From: Paracoccaceae bacterium
GTDB lineage: Bacteria; Pseudomonadota; Alphaproteobacteria; Rhodobacterales; Rhodobacteraceae
Direction: 5' to 3'
NCBI GenBank assembly: GCA_023134935.1
Contig: JAGLUD010000019.1
Location: 1 to 5,556 of the forward strand
Length of the DNA: 5,556 nucleotides
Position numbers and translations under genes: made by a program. The notes below the pieces were generated by a model. It made no database searches. It saw only the letters and a list, made by a program, of their open reading frames with translations, and had not been told where the DNA came from. Below are positions 1 through 5,556 of the stretch, one piece after another (the stretch's first letter is position 1; each line of letters begins with the position of its first letter).

Positions 1-720
1 ATCTTCAGCTTCAACAAATCCAAGCTGGTGACAGTTTGGGGTGGTTGGTCGACCAAATGGTATGGCGAGCTGTTGAACGATCCGCAAATCCTCGGCGCCG
101 CTTGGATCAGCTTAAAAATCGGGTTCGTCAGCGCAACACTTGCAACGGTTCTCGGCACGATCGCCGCCATGGTCCTGACCCGTTTTGGGCGCGTTCGCGG
201 ACGTGGGTTATTAACCGGAATGGTAACCGCCCCGCTGGTCATGCCCGAAGTAATAACCGGCCTGTCGCTGTTATTGCTATTCGTCGCGATGGAGGCCACA
301 TTCGGCTGGCCAGCAGGCCGTGGAATGATGACGATCATCATCGCCCACACCACTTTCTGCATGGCCTACGTCGCCGTTGTCGTACAATCCCGTTTGGTAG
401 ACATGGACGACTCGATCGAAGAAGCAGCATCAGACTTAGGCGCCAAACCTATGCGCGTATTCTTCGACATAACCCTACCGATGATAATGCCCGCGCTGAT
501 TTCTGGATGGTTGCTGTCCTTCACGCTGTCGCTCGACGACCTAGTGATCGCCAGCTTTGTAAGCGGCCCGGGGGCCAGCACATTGCCAATGGTGATATTC
601 TCCAAAGTCCGCCTTGGCGTGACGCCGGAAATTAACGCGCTGGCAACTTTGATCGTCGTTGTGGTAGCCATAGGCATATCAATTTCGTGGTTCTTCATGC
701 GTAAAAAGGCAAAAACATGA
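1..720 (+). CDS. potI: Polyamine ABC transporter permease, PotI type (3' part, 5' end outside window)
   Basis: Inner-membrane permease subunit of a spermidine/putrescine ABC importer; with a PotH-type partner it forms the channel driven by a PotG/PotA-type ATPase and fed by a periplasmic PotF/PotD-type binding protein. The frame is open from base 1, so the gene begins upstream; the 239 visible residues compare with about 280 for E. coli PotI (remembered family value), so the first membrane segment is missing. The segment reading KLVTVWGGWSTKWY (visible residues 8-21) is characteristic of PotI/PotC permeases. Hydrophobic segments lie near visible residues 34-60, 72-96, 108-128, 164-188 and 211-233. 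The EAA loop that contacts the ATPase is at 140-161 (EEAASDLGA followed by a conserved LP). The C-terminus is short and basic (RKKAKT), as expected on the cytoplasmic side. It overlaps the next gene by ATGA. Family assignment is firm; putrescine versus spermidine preference cannot be read from this subunit. Confidence 0.93.
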   Translation: MFSFNKSKLVTVWGGWSTKWYGELLNDPQILGAAWISLKIGFVSATLATVLGTIAAMVLTRFGRVRGRGLLTGMVTAPLVMPEVITGLSLLLLFVAMEATFGWPAGRGMMTIIIAHTTFCMAYVAVVVQSRLVDMDDSIEEAASDLGAKPMRVFFDITLPMIMPALISGWLLSFTLSLDDLVIASFVSGPGASTLPMVIFSKVRLGVTPEINALATLIVVVVAIGISISWFFMRKKAKT

Positions 721-1682
721 GCACTGGTGATCAAGCATTCCGCGCCAAAGGTAACAACGAGCGTTGGGCTGAAATGACTTACGGCGGGGCGCTTAGCTTC
801 CTGCGCCGCCGCTATTCCCGCGACCTTGAGGGCGTGGATGTGGTGGTCAGTGGCGTGCCTTACGACAGCTCCGTGACCTACCGTTCCGGCTGCCGACTTG
901 GCCCGCGTGCTATTCGCGAGGCGTCGGTGCAACTGGCGGAATTGGAGGCATTCCCGTTCGGCTTCGACCCGTTCAAAACCCTGTCGGTTGTCGATTGGGG
1001 CGACTGCATGGTCGACCCGCATCATCCTGAAACCGTGCCCGCAGATATCCAGAAACATGCAGCCGAGATACTCAAAAGCGGCGCTAAAATGCTAACCTTC
1101 GGCGGCGATCATTTCGTCGCCTATCCGCTGCTAAAAGCCCACGCCGAGAAATACGGCCCCGTAACCTTGATTCAGTTTGACGCGCATTGCGATACTTGGG
1201 TAGGCGACCCGACACGCTTGGACCACGGCACAATGTTTGGACGTGCCGCCGCCGAGGGTGTGATCGACGTGACCAAATCCACCCAGATCGGGTTGCGGAC
1301 CTATAACGACAGTGACCACGGTTTCGAAATCCTGACCGCCCCTTGGGTGCATCGCAATGGCATCGACGCGGCGCTGAAAATCATCAAGGAACGTGCTGGC
1401 GATACGCCTGTTTATATATCGTTTGATGTAGACGGCCTGGATCCCGCTTTCGCGCCGGGCACTGGAACCCCGGTTATGGGTGGGCTGGCCAGTTGGCAGG
1501 CACTCGAACTGATCCGCGGGCTTGGTGATCTGAATTTGATAGGTATGGACGTGGTTGAAGTTTCACCACCGTACGACCACGCCGAAATTACCGCGTTGGC
1601 TGCCGCGACGGTGGCCCACGACTGGCTTTGCCTGATGGCGCAGAAGAAAGGCGCGAAAGGCGTCGAGGTTGGGCGGCTTTAA
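717..1682 (+). CDS. speB: Agmatinase-family ureohydrolase
   Basis: Predicted cytoplasmic binuclear-manganese hydrolase that cleaves agmatine to putrescine and urea. At 321 residues it is of normal family length. The metal-binding motifs are all present: GGDH at 129-132 (His132), DAHCD at 155-159 (Asp155, His157, Asp159) and SFDVDGLDP at 235-243 (Asp237, Asp239). The ureohydrolase segment PAFAPGTGTPVMGGL (243-257) and the EVSPPYD segment (281-287) follow. HGTMF (170-174) resembles the substrate loop of agmatinases. The ATG overlaps the permease stop as ATGA, and an AAGG at 706-709 gives a 7-nt spacing, supporting this start and translational coupling. Context (Pot permease upstream, PuuA and PuuB downstream) fits putrescine supply. 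Guanidinobutyrase and related guanidino-acid hydrolases share the same motifs, so the fold and chemistry are firm while the exact substrate is inferred. Confidence 0.9.
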   Translation: MSTGDQAFRAKGNNERWAEMTYGGALSFLRRRYSRDLEGVDVVVSGVPYDSSVTYRSGCRLGPRAIREASVQLAELEAFPFGFDPFKTLSVVDWGDCMVDPHHPETVPADIQKHAAEILKSGAKMLTFGGDHFVAYPLLKAHAEKYGPVTLIQFDAHCDTWVGDPTRLDHGTMFGRAAAEGVIDVTKSTQIGLRTYNDSDHGFEILTAPWVHRNGIDAALKIIKERAGDTPVYISFDVDGLDPAFAPGTGTPVMGGLASWQALELIRGLGDLNLIGMDVVEVSPPYDHAEITALAAATVAHDWLCLMAQKKGAKGVEVGRL

Positions 1683-1771
1683 CAACCAATTTTCCACACC
1701 CCCTATTCAGCGGGTGAATTACGTGCCATCGTGGAGGTTGACCAAAGAATAAAAAAATGAGGGACTAATAA
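1683..1771. other. 89-nt gap between speB-like gene and universal stress gene
   Basis: This is the only sizeable gap inside the polyamine gene run. It holds a weak 4-bp stem (ACCC/GGGT around 1697-1714) without a T-run, so it is not a convincing terminator. A TTGACC at 1738-1743 resembles a -35 box, but no acceptable -10 lies at a normal distance. The right half is A-rich and carries the ribosome binding site of the next gene. Read-through from speB is plausible, and an internal promoter cannot be excluded. Confidence 0.4.
1759..1763 (+). promoter_or_regulatory. Ribosome binding site of the universal stress gene
   Basis: GAGGG lies 8 nt before the ATG at 1772, in an A-rich, unstructured context. 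It supports the chosen start and suggests efficient independent translation rather than coupling to speB. Confidence 0.75.
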
Positions 1772-2215
1772 ATGATTAAAACTATACTTGTTGCTGTGGA
1801 CGGCTCCGATCACGCGCTGAAGGCGGTTGATTATTCGGCATCCATTGCTGCAGCGATGAATGCCGAACTGCGTATTCTATACGTGCTCAAAAGCCAGAGC
1901 TTGCCAAAAGGCTTGCTGCAATACGCGGACGCCGAACATATTATCGGTGGTAATAAAGACATACTGGAAAAAATGGCTGCGGACATTGTGACGAACGCCA
2001 AAAGCCGTGCCGTGAAATCTGGCGCAACGAATGTTACCACTGAGGTTATTAAAGGTCCGGTCGCGCGCTCAATTGTGAAGTGTGGCAAGAACTGTAACGT
2101 CGATATGATCGTGATCGGCACACGCGGGATGGGTAATATCGAGGCGACACTACGGGGCGGTGTTTCGCACCGGGTCGAGTTGTTGGCTACAGTACCGGTT
2201 CTTAGCGTCAGATAA
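1772..2215 (+). CDS. Universal stress protein (UspA family), single domain
   Basis: A 147-residue single-domain universal stress protein, the usual length, expected to be a cytoplasmic dimer with a Rossmann-like fold. The N-terminal strand ILVAVDGSDHA (5-15) carries the conserved Asp10 that contacts adenine in ATP-binding members. The C-terminal nucleotide loop begins GTRGMG at 116-121 and continues to GGVSHRV (129-135), followed by a last strand PVLSVR. The classical pattern is G-x2-G-x9-G-(S/T); here G116, G119 and G129 are present but the next residue is Gly130 instead of Ser/Thr, so ATP binding is uncertain. Family members often act in stress endurance or modulate partner proteins, and no function can be assigned from sequence. 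It sits between the ureohydrolase and puuA-like genes, with a 27-nt gap to puuA, implying co-transcription with polyamine catabolism. Confidence 0.93.
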   Translation: MIKTILVAVDGSDHALKAVDYSASIAAAMNAELRILYVLKSQSLPKGLLQYADAEHIIGGNKDILEKMAADIVTNAKSRAVKSGATNVTTEVIKGPVARSIVKCGKNCNVDMIVIGTRGMGNIEATLRGGVSHRVELLATVPVLSVR

Positions 2216-2242
2216 ATCCAACCAATACCGAAGAAGATTGCC

Positions 2243-3610
2243 ATGGCCCGTAAATCACAAGAGTTCGTCTCGCGCTTCCCGGAAGCAACGCGGGAATGGC
2301 TGGACGGGCGGAGCGTTGAAGAGGTGGAGTGCATCATCGGCGACCTAGTCGGGATGTCACGCGGCAAAGCGATGCCGTCCAATACTTTTGCGCGCTCTGA
2401 CCAAACGTTCATGCCGTTGTCGATTTTCTATCAGACGGTATCAGGTGATTATGTGGATATGGAGATTGATGATCAGTGGACGGAATCCGACATGGTTCTG
2501 ACCCCTGATTATTCGACTGCCGTGGCCGTGCCATGGTCTGACGACGTCGCTATTCAGGTGATCCACGAGGTTCACGATCAAGGTGGAAAACCTGTCGAGG
2601 TTGTGCCGCGCAACGTTCTGAAACGCGTGCTGGACTTGTATAAGGCCGAAGGGTGGACGCCGGTCGTTGCGCCCGAGATCGAATTTTATCTGACCAAGCC
2701 AAATCTGGACCCCGCCAAACCCATTGAACCACCGATCGGTCGCACGGGCCGCCGTGTGGTTAGTCGTCAAGCCTATTCGATGATGGCGGTGGATGATTAC
2801 GGCCCCGTAATCGACGATATCTATGACTTCGCCGAGGCGGTCGGGCTGGAAATCGATACGATCATCCAAGAAGGCGGCGCCGGTCAGATCGAGATAAACC
2901 TCGTGCATGGTGACGCGGTTAAACTGGCTGATCAGGTGTTCTACTTCAAACGCCTTATTCGTGAAGCTGCGTTAAAGAACAACTGTTTCGCCACGTTCAT
3001 GGCAAAACCGATGCAGGACGAACCGGGTAGTGCGATGCATATCCACCAATCGGTGCTGGATGACAGCGGAAACAATATTTTCAGCGACAAAGATGGCGGG
3101 GAGACGGACCTGTTCTACAATTTCATTGCTGGACAGCAGACATACATCCCGCACGCGATCAGCTTTTTTGCACCTTACGTGAATTCGTACCGCCGCTTTG
3201 TGGCGTCGGGGTCTGCGCCAATAAATTTGGAGTGGGGGGCGGACAACAGAACCACTGGCATACGCATCCCGATTTCTGGTGCGTCTGCGCGACGGGTGGA
3301 AAATCGTGTTTCCGGCATGGATGCGAACCCGTATCTGGCACTGGCGGCCACGTTGGCCGGTGGGTATCTGGGCATGAAGAAAGGCCTGACACCGCGCGAT
3401 CCGCAGCTGGGCGAAGCGTATGAACAACCCCGCGCCTTGCCGCGCAGCTTGCTTGGAGCGATTGATTTGTTCGACGGGGCGCCCGAATTGTCGGAAATCC
3501 TCGGGGAGGAGTTTTGCCGTGTCTACAAGGCCGTCAAACGTCACGAGGCCGAAGCATTCCTCGAGGTTATCAGCCCGTGGGAGCGGGAACATCTGCTTTT
3601 GAACGTCTAA
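2243..3610 (+). CDS. puuA: Gamma-glutamylputrescine synthetase (glutamine-synthetase-like)
   Basis: Predicted cytoplasmic ATP-dependent ligase joining glutamate to putrescine, the first step of the gamma-glutamylation route of putrescine breakdown. The 455-residue length fits PuuA and related GS-like enzymes. The N-terminal beta-grasp domain covers roughly residues 15-115, ending before the catalytic domain. Visible catalytic motifs are PEIEFYL at 144-150, QEGGAGQIEIN at 209-219, KPMQDEPGSAMHIHQS at 255-270 (metal/ATP region), the substrate segment INLEWGADNRTTGIRI at 327-342 and RVENRV at 351-356. I see no adenylylation-type tyrosine loop like that of housekeeping GlnA, consistent with a catabolic paralogue. 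The ATG has a modest purine-rich GAAGAAG at 2230-2236. The TAATG junction with the oxidoreductase gene links it to the PuuA-PuuB pair. Alternatives in the same family are synthetases acting on other polyamines, ethanolamine or methylamine; the neighbours favour putrescine or a related polyamine. Confidence 0.88.
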   Translation: MARKSQEFVSRFPEATREWLDGRSVEEVECIIGDLVGMSRGKAMPSNTFARSDQTFMPLSIFYQTVSGDYVDMEIDDQWTESDMVLTPDYSTAVAVPWSDDVAIQVIHEVHDQGGKPVEVVPRNVLKRVLDLYKAEGWTPVVAPEIEFYLTKPNLDPAKPIEPPIGRTGRRVVSRQAYSMMAVDDYGPVIDDIYDFAEAVGLEIDTIIQEGGAGQIEINLVHGDAVKLADQVFYFKRLIREAALKNNCFATFMAKPMQDEPGSAMHIHQSVLDDSGNNIFSDKDGGETDLFYNFIAGQQTYIPHAISFFAPYVNSYRRFVASGSAPINLEWGADNRTTGIRIPISGASARRVENRVSGMDANPYLALAATLAGGYLGMKKGLTPRDPQLGEAYEQPRALPRSLLGAIDLFDGAPELSEILGEEFCRVYKAVKRHEAEAFLEVISPWEREHLLLNV

Positions 3611-4911
3611 TGGATTTACTAACCGTTAACGACCGCGCTGGCGAATATCCGACATCTTACTATACGGCCTCTTCGAAGCCATTGGACAAGTTTCCATCGC
3701 TAAAAGGCGCGGAAACTTGTGACGTTTGTGTCGTCGGGGCAGGGTATACCGGCCTGTCCACAGCGCTGCATCTGGCGGAACGCGGATATGATGTGATCTT
3801 GCTCGAAGCCCAGCGTGTGGGTTTTGGCGCGTCTGGTCGCAACGGCGGGCAGGTTGGCTCCGGTCAGCGTGTCGAACAGGACGATCTGGAAAAGATGGTT
3901 GGCAAAGATCACGCGCGACAACTGTGGGATATGGGCGAGGAGTCCAAATCAACCGTTCGCGATCTGATCGCCAAACACGGCATCGCTTGCGGGTACAAGC
4001 CGGGCGTCATGCACGCAGAATTGAAGCGCAAACATTTGCACCACACGCAAGCTTATGTCGACAAACTGCAAACCGAATATGGATATGATCAGATCGCATA
4101 TATGGACGAAGCCTCGCTTCGCTCCGCGGTCGGGTCTGACGCCTATTGCGGTGGCTCCATGGATTGGGGTGCGGGGCATTTACATCCGTTGAACTTTGCG
4201 CTGGGGTTAGCACGCGCGTGCGTTTCTGCTGGCGTACGGATTTTCGAAGAAACACGTGTGACAGATATTAAACGTGGTGAACCGGCCGAAGTAATAAGCG
4301 AAAACGGTAATGTCACCGCTAAATTCGTGGCGCTGGGCGCGAACGGGTACCTCGGCAATCTAGAACCACAAGTCGCGGCGCGGGTTATGCCGATCAACAA
4401 CTACATCGTGGCCACCGAACCTTTGGGCGAGGATATGGCCCGCAACCTGATCCGCGACGACGTGGCAATCGCCGACAGCAAGTTTGTCGTCAACTATTTT
4501 CGCCTGTCCGAAGATAACCGGATGCTTTTCGGCGGAGGCGAGAGTTACGGTTATAAATTCCCGAAGAACCTTGCCAAAAAAGCCCGCAAACCAATGTTGG
4601 AAATCTATCCACAACTGGCCCATGCCCGCATAGATTACGCGTGGGGCGGGACGCTGGGGATTACTATGAACCGCATGCCGGACTTCCGCCGCTTGGCCCC
4701 GAATATACTGTCGGCCTCAGGCTATTCCGGTCATGGTGTTGCCATGGCGACACTAGCAGGCAAACTGATCGCTGAGGCAATCAGCGGCACGGCCGAACGC
4801 TTCGATATCATGGCAAAAGTGCCGACAAATCGCTTCCCGGGTGGCGCAAGTATGCGCACACCACTTTTGATTCTCGCTATGCTTTGGTTTAGTTTGCGAG
4901 ATCGCGTGTAA
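3610..4911 (+). CDS. puuB: Gamma-glutamylputrescine oxidoreductase (FAD-dependent, DAO family)
   Basis: Predicted flavoprotein oxidising gamma-glutamylputrescine to gamma-glutamyl-gamma-aminobutyraldehyde, ammonia and hydrogen peroxide, the second step of the PuuA-PuuB route. From the ATG at 3610 it has 433 residues, normal for PuuB. The N-terminal dinucleotide fold has VVGAGYTGLS at 41-50 and the acidic ribose contact Glu66 after ILL. GASGRNGGQVGSG (73-85) is the flavin-proximal segment typical of this group, and GYSGHGVAMATLAGKLIAE (371-389) is the C-terminal FAD contact. The end, PLLILAMLWFSLRDRV, matches the characteristic PuuB tail. The reading frame stays open upstream to a TTG at 3514, but that would add 32 residues inside puuA. 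I chose the ATG because MDLLTVNDRAGEYPTSYY resembles the usual family N-terminus and overlaps the puuA stop as TAATG. No close Shine-Dalgarno precedes it, so translation is probably coupled to puuA. Confidence 0.9.
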   Translation: MDLLTVNDRAGEYPTSYYTASSKPLDKFPSLKGAETCDVCVVGAGYTGLSTALHLAERGYDVILLEAQRVGFGASGRNGGQVGSGQRVEQDDLEKMVGKDHARQLWDMGEESKSTVRDLIAKHGIACGYKPGVMHAELKRKHLHHTQAYVDKLQTEYGYDQIAYMDEASLRSAVGSDAYCGGSMDWGAGHLHPLNFALGLARACVSAGVRIFEETRVTDIKRGEPAEVISENGNVTAKFVALGANGYLGNLEPQVAARVMPINNYIVATEPLGEDMARNLIRDDVAIADSKFVVNYFRLSEDNRMLFGGGESYGYKFPKNLAKKARKPMLEIYPQLAHARIDYAWGGTLGITMNRMPDFRRLAPNILSASGYSGHGVAMATLAGKLIAEAISGTAERFDIMAKVPTNRFPGGASMRTPLLILAMLWFSLRDRV

Positions 4912-4951
4912 TGATCGGTCTATCTTCATGATATGTTCCGCACCAACACTC

Positions 4952-4988
4952 CTCTAAGTAGAGAATATGTAGAATATTCAATGTTTTT
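4952..4988 (+). repeat. Two adjacent AT-rich inverted repeats followed by a T-run
   Basis: CTCTA-AG-TAGAG (4952-4963) is followed directly by GAATAT-GTAGA-ATATTC (4963-4979), whose right arm overlaps the perfect 8-bp palindrome GAATATTC (4972-4979). A run of five T follows at 4984-4988. The second element could form a 6-bp stem with a 5-nt loop 41 nt or more after the puuB stop, so it could be a weak terminator. The stem contains only one G-C pair, which argues against efficient intrinsic termination, and an operator for a dimeric regulator is equally possible. Confidence 0.4.
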
Positions 4989-5043
4989 CAGCTTTACGTC
5001 GGGTAAATAGTTGAAAGCGCTTTAATGCTAGGGCAATCTGTTC

Positions 5044-5093
5044 CGATGGTTGTGCAAGTTTAATGGTTTTGGCGTAATGCCATCGCCGCACAA
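5044..5093 (+). promoter_or_regulatory. Possible structured 5' leader of the oppA-like gene
   Basis: Two pairs of complementary 6-mers are present: CGATGG (5044-5049) with CCATCG (5080-5085), and TTGTGC (5050-5055) with GCACAA (5088-5093). The left arms are contiguous and the pairings cross each other, so they would be alternative or pseudoknotted. A small TGGC/GCCA hairpin (5070-5073 with 5079-5082) competes with the first pairing. The ribosome binding site lies just downstream in an unpaired A-rich tract. I recognise no known riboswitch family, and short complementarities of this size can arise by chance. Confidence 0.25.
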
Positions 5094-5113
5094 ACTAAAA
5101 AAATGAAACTAAC

Positions 5114-5119
5114 GGAGGA
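5114..5119 (+). promoter_or_regulatory. Strong Shine-Dalgarno of the oppA-like gene
   Basis: GGAGGA ends 6 nt before the ATG at 5126 (7 nt counted from GGAGG), with AT-rich spacer ATAAT. It is the strongest ribosome binding site in the window and fixes the start of the truncated gene, in keeping with high-level expression of binding proteins. Confidence 0.85.
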
Positions 5120-5125
5120 AATAAT

Positions 5126-5556
5126 ATGAGCTATTTTGCCAAATCATTGGCAGCAAGCTTCGTAATGGCGTCCATTGCAGCAGCACCAGTGCTAGCAGCA
5201 GGTACGCACCCGACAACGGGCGAAGCACTGGCTGATGACCAAACATTTACATACAGCATGCTCGACGAGATGAGCTCGCTTGACCCACAGATCGTAGAAG
5301 ACGTGAACGGTTCCGCGTTCTCGCGCGATTTGTTTGAAGGTCTGATGAACCAAGATGCCGACGGTAACTTGATTCCGGGCGTTGCGACTGGATACACAAC
5401 AAACGACGCCGGCGACGTTTTCACGTTTACACTGCGCGACAATGCTGTGTGGTCCGACGGTAAACCTGTGACAGCTGGCGATTTCGTATACGCTTGGCGT
5501 CGCTTGGCAGATCCTGAAACTGCTTCTCCGTACCAGTGGTTCATCTCTGTGATGGG
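5126..5556 (+). CDS. oppA: Oligopeptide ABC transporter substrate-binding protein, OppA/MppA type (5' part, cut by right edge)
   Basis: Periplasmic binding protein of a peptide importer, solute-binding family 5. Only 143 codons are visible of a family normally around 530-550 residues; the frame is open to the window end. A Sec signal peptide is clear: short N-region with Lys6, a hydrophobic core over residues 7-25 and likely cleavage after VLA or LAA (residue 24 or 25). No lipobox cysteine is present, so a soluble periplasmic protein is expected. The mature part begins with the family's first strand (FTYSMLDEMSSLDP, 41-54), then DLFEGLMNQDADGNLIPGVA (68-87) and LRDNAVWSDGKPVTAGDFVY (103-122), continuing AWRRLADPETASPY (123-136). 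The last segment closely resembles E. coli OppA and MppA rather than DppA. Ligand (oligopeptide versus murein peptide) cannot be decided from this part. It is separated from puuB by 214 nt, so it probably starts its own transcript. Confidence 0.88.
   Translation, partial: MSYFAKSLAASFVMASIAAAPVLAAGTHPTTGEALADDQTFTYSMLDEMSSLDPQIVEDVNGSAFSRDLFEGLMNQDADGNLIPGVATGYTTNDAGDVFTFTLRDNAVWSDGKPVTAGDFVYAWRRLADPETASPYQWFISVM

Larger units (their letters stand above)
4912..5125. other. 214-nt intergenic region between puuB-like and oppA-like genes
   Basis: The longest non-coding stretch of the window, more AT-rich than the flanking genes. Its left part carries two adjacent inverted repeats (4952-4963 and 4963-4979) and a short T-run at 4984-4988. 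Its right part carries complementary segments (5044-5093), an A-rich single-strand-like tract and a strong ribosome binding site. A TTGAAA at 5011-5016 could serve as a -35 box, but I find no good -10 at the expected distance, so no promoter is asserted at a fixed position. A promoter for the downstream gene must lie here if that gene is not read from puuB. Confidence 0.6.

Noticed and set aside
36..635. 199-codon frame on the + strand inside the permease gene
   Set aside because: Arginine- and histidine-rich out-of-frame translation of a membrane protein gene; the permease frame has clear family motifs.
366..1058. 230-codon antisense open frame spanning the permease and ureohydrolase genes
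   Set aside because: It lies opposite two well-recognised coding regions, has no recognisable domain, and is a codon-bias shadow.
1738..1771. Promoter candidate for the stress gene starting with TTGACC
   Set aside because: No -10 hexamer at 16-18 nt; the nearest TAATAA is 22 nt away and abuts the start codon.
1831..2412. 193-codon antisense frame over the stress gene and start of puuA
   Set aside because: Low-complexity Ser/Thr/Ile-rich shadow with no family resemblance; the sense strand is firmly assigned.
2972..3592. 206-codon antisense frame within puuA
   Set aside because: Sits opposite the conserved catalytic half of the synthetase; composition is that of a shadow frame.
5011..5039. 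Promoter candidate with TTGAAA as -35
   Set aside because: The hexamer 17 nt downstream (CAATCT) matches the -10 consensus poorly, so no exact promoter is called.
5103..5129. Eight-codon upstream ORF (MKLTEEII) whose TGA overlaps the oppA-like ATG
   Set aside because: There is no Shine-Dalgarno before its ATG, and it spans the ribosome binding site of the real gene; most likely chance.
5131..5544. 137-codon antisense frame at the right end
   Set aside because: The opposite strand encodes a signal peptide and conserved OppA motifs preceded by GGAGGA, so this frame is a shadow.

Overview
The window reads as part of an alphaproteobacterial chromosome, most likely a marine Rhodobacterales (Roseobacter-type) organism. 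This rests on the protein style, moderate GC content and the grouping of polyamine genes; it is an inference from familiarity, since no search was possible. All recognised genes are on the + strand and densely packed. I see no mobile element, CRISPR array, tRNA or rRNA.

Layout: (1) 1-720 is the 3' part of a PotI-type polyamine ABC transporter permease, cut by the left edge. (2) 717-1682 is an agmatinase-family ureohydrolase (speB-like) joined to the permease by an ATGA overlap. (3) 1683-1771 is a short gap, followed at 1772-2215 by a universal stress protein. (4) 2243-3610 is a glutamine-synthetase-like gamma-glutamylputrescine synthetase (puuA-like), 27 nt after the stress gene. (5) 3610-4911 is a FAD-dependent gamma-glutamylputrescine oxidoreductase (puuB-like) whose start overlaps the puuA stop by one base. 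(6) 4912-5125 is the longest non-coding stretch, with an AT-rich inverted repeat and a 5' leader that can form alternative pairings. (7) 5126-5556 is the start of an exported OppA-type oligopeptide-binding protein, cut by the right edge.

Together, genes 1-5 form a plausible polyamine import and catabolism operon. The Pot permease brings in putrescine or spermidine, and the ureohydrolase can supply putrescine internally from agmatine. PuuA then gamma-glutamylates putrescine and PuuB oxidises the product to gamma-glutamyl-gamma-aminobutyraldehyde. The later steps (aldehyde dehydrogenase PuuC, hydrolase PuuD, GABA transaminase) and a PuuR-like regulator are not in the window. The OppA-type gene has its own strong Shine-Dalgarno sequence and leader and probably begins a separate peptide-transport operon.

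I do not see a convincing undescribed system. The points most worth a second look are the stress protein placed inside the polyamine operon, its altered nucleotide-binding loop, and the structured leader before the oppA-like gene.
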